Source of the DNA: Nannocystis punicea
GTDB lineage: Bacteria > Myxococcota_A > Polyangia > Nannocystales > Nannocystaceae
Assembly (NCBI RefSeq): GCF_026965555.1
Contig: NZ_CP114040.1
Location: 9,398,001-9,462,000 of the forward strand
Direction of reading: 5' to 3'
Length of the DNA: 64,000 bases
Shown: positions 63,669-64,000 of the stretch, in pieces
How the letters are laid out: each line of letters starts with the position of its first letter
Numbering within the stretch: position 1 is the first letter of the stretch
Translations under genes and position numbers: made by a program
The notes under the pieces: generated by a model
The model's input: only the letters and a program-made list of their open reading frames with translations
The model's database searches: none
What the model was told of the DNA's origin: nothing

Positions 63669-64000
63669 ATGCGCGCCGCACTCACCGCACTGTTCTTCAT
63701 GGCCGCCTGCACCGGCGAGGTCGAGCAGCAGATCGGCCTGTTCGAGCCGCTGCGCGTGCCCGACGGCGAGCTGCTCGACGACGAGCCGCCGCTCGACGAA
63801 GCTGGCCCGAAGGTCACCTCGCTCGACACCTCGAGCGGGATCCTCACCGTCGGCCAGCGCGACCGCCTGCTCTCCGGCCGCACCACCGACGACGCCCACG
63901 CGATCGCCGTCCGCTTCGACGGCCTCGGCAGCGGCTGGTGGGTGCGCCCGGTGCAGGACAAGAACCCGATGTTCCCCGGCGAGCGCGACTTCCAGCTCCG
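63669..64000 (+). CDS. Lipoprotein, partial (right edge)
   Basis: 110 codons visible from the ATG at 63669, 7 bp after the porin stop; the end lies outside the window. Lipobox LFFMAACTGE (Cys 14). The mature part starts with an acidic stretch (LLDDEPPLDEAGPK) and then VTSLDTSSGILTVGQRDRLLSGRTTDDAHAIAVRF and SGWWVRPV, suggesting a beta-rich domain. Fourth gene of the porin operon. Not recognised. Confidence 0.75.
   Translation, partial: MRAALTALFFMAACTGEVEQQIGLFEPLRVPDGELLDDEPPLDEAGPKVTSLDTSSGILTVGQRDRLLSGRTTDDAHAIAVRFDGLGSGWWVRPVQDKNPMFPGERDFQL

Overview
The window is very GC-rich chromosomal DNA whose gene content points to a myxobacterium, most likely of the Nannocystis/Plesiocystis branch (Nannocystineae). 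This is inferred from gene style, not from a marker gene. The pointers are many lipoproteins with a lipobox, then a Thr/Ser-rich linker, then a Cys-rich domain; a DUF1552 protein; a eukaryote-like Ser/Thr kinase with TPRs; an AgmX/PglI-type lipoprotein; a protein ending in a Myxo-CTERM-like tail; and a plesiocin-type graspetide precursor. No rRNA, tRNA, integrase, transposase or CRISPR array was seen.

Layout. 1-4755: tandem Cys-rich lipoprotein copies, a PAS-STAS protein, a stand-alone EAD1-like adaptor, two overlapping DEDD exonucleases and a helical-repeat protein. 5104-11735: secreted PI-PLC with a ricin-B lectin, DUF1552 protein, small membrane protein, CmcJ/NvfI-like oxygenase, lipoprotein and STM3941-like membrane protein. 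11825-17664: a translationally coupled pair of DDxxD isoprenoid-synthase-like proteins, lipoproteins, a metallophosphoesterase and an ABM monooxygenase. 18051-30000: Ser/Thr kinase-TPR, an unknown protein, DNA polymerase I, a DUF11/Myxo-CTERM surface protein and a peptidase S51-like protein. 30796-35904: exported proteins, an AgmX-like lipoprotein, a histone-H1-like fusion protein and an OmpA lipoprotein.

The clearest special system is a graspetide (omega-ester peptide) cluster at 36605-41057. It has a precursor with a GG leader and four TTxxxxEE repeats, a perfect 26-bp hairpin, an ATP-grasp ligase, a HlyD-type adaptor and a C39-peptidase ABC exporter. A second adaptor-like lipoprotein follows at 41258. 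Downstream are a histidine phosphatase, a Cys-rich mini-protein, a methyltransferase/LysR pair, a three-gene operon (unknown protein, mono-haem c-type lipoprotein, tyrosinase with a C-x-H motif), an LRR-like lipoprotein, a sensor kinase, a three-repeat His/Cys mini-protein, a BRCT-propeller-helical fusion and, at the right edge, a PstS-like / lipoprotein / OprP-like porin / lipoprotein operon.

Across the window there is also a dispersed element that fits no standard feature class: arrays of 2-4 GACATG-like half sites spaced exactly 14 bp apart (GACATG-N8-GACATG) at twelve places. Most are intergenic. Two of them contain the start codon of a lipoprotein gene and one contains a stop codon.
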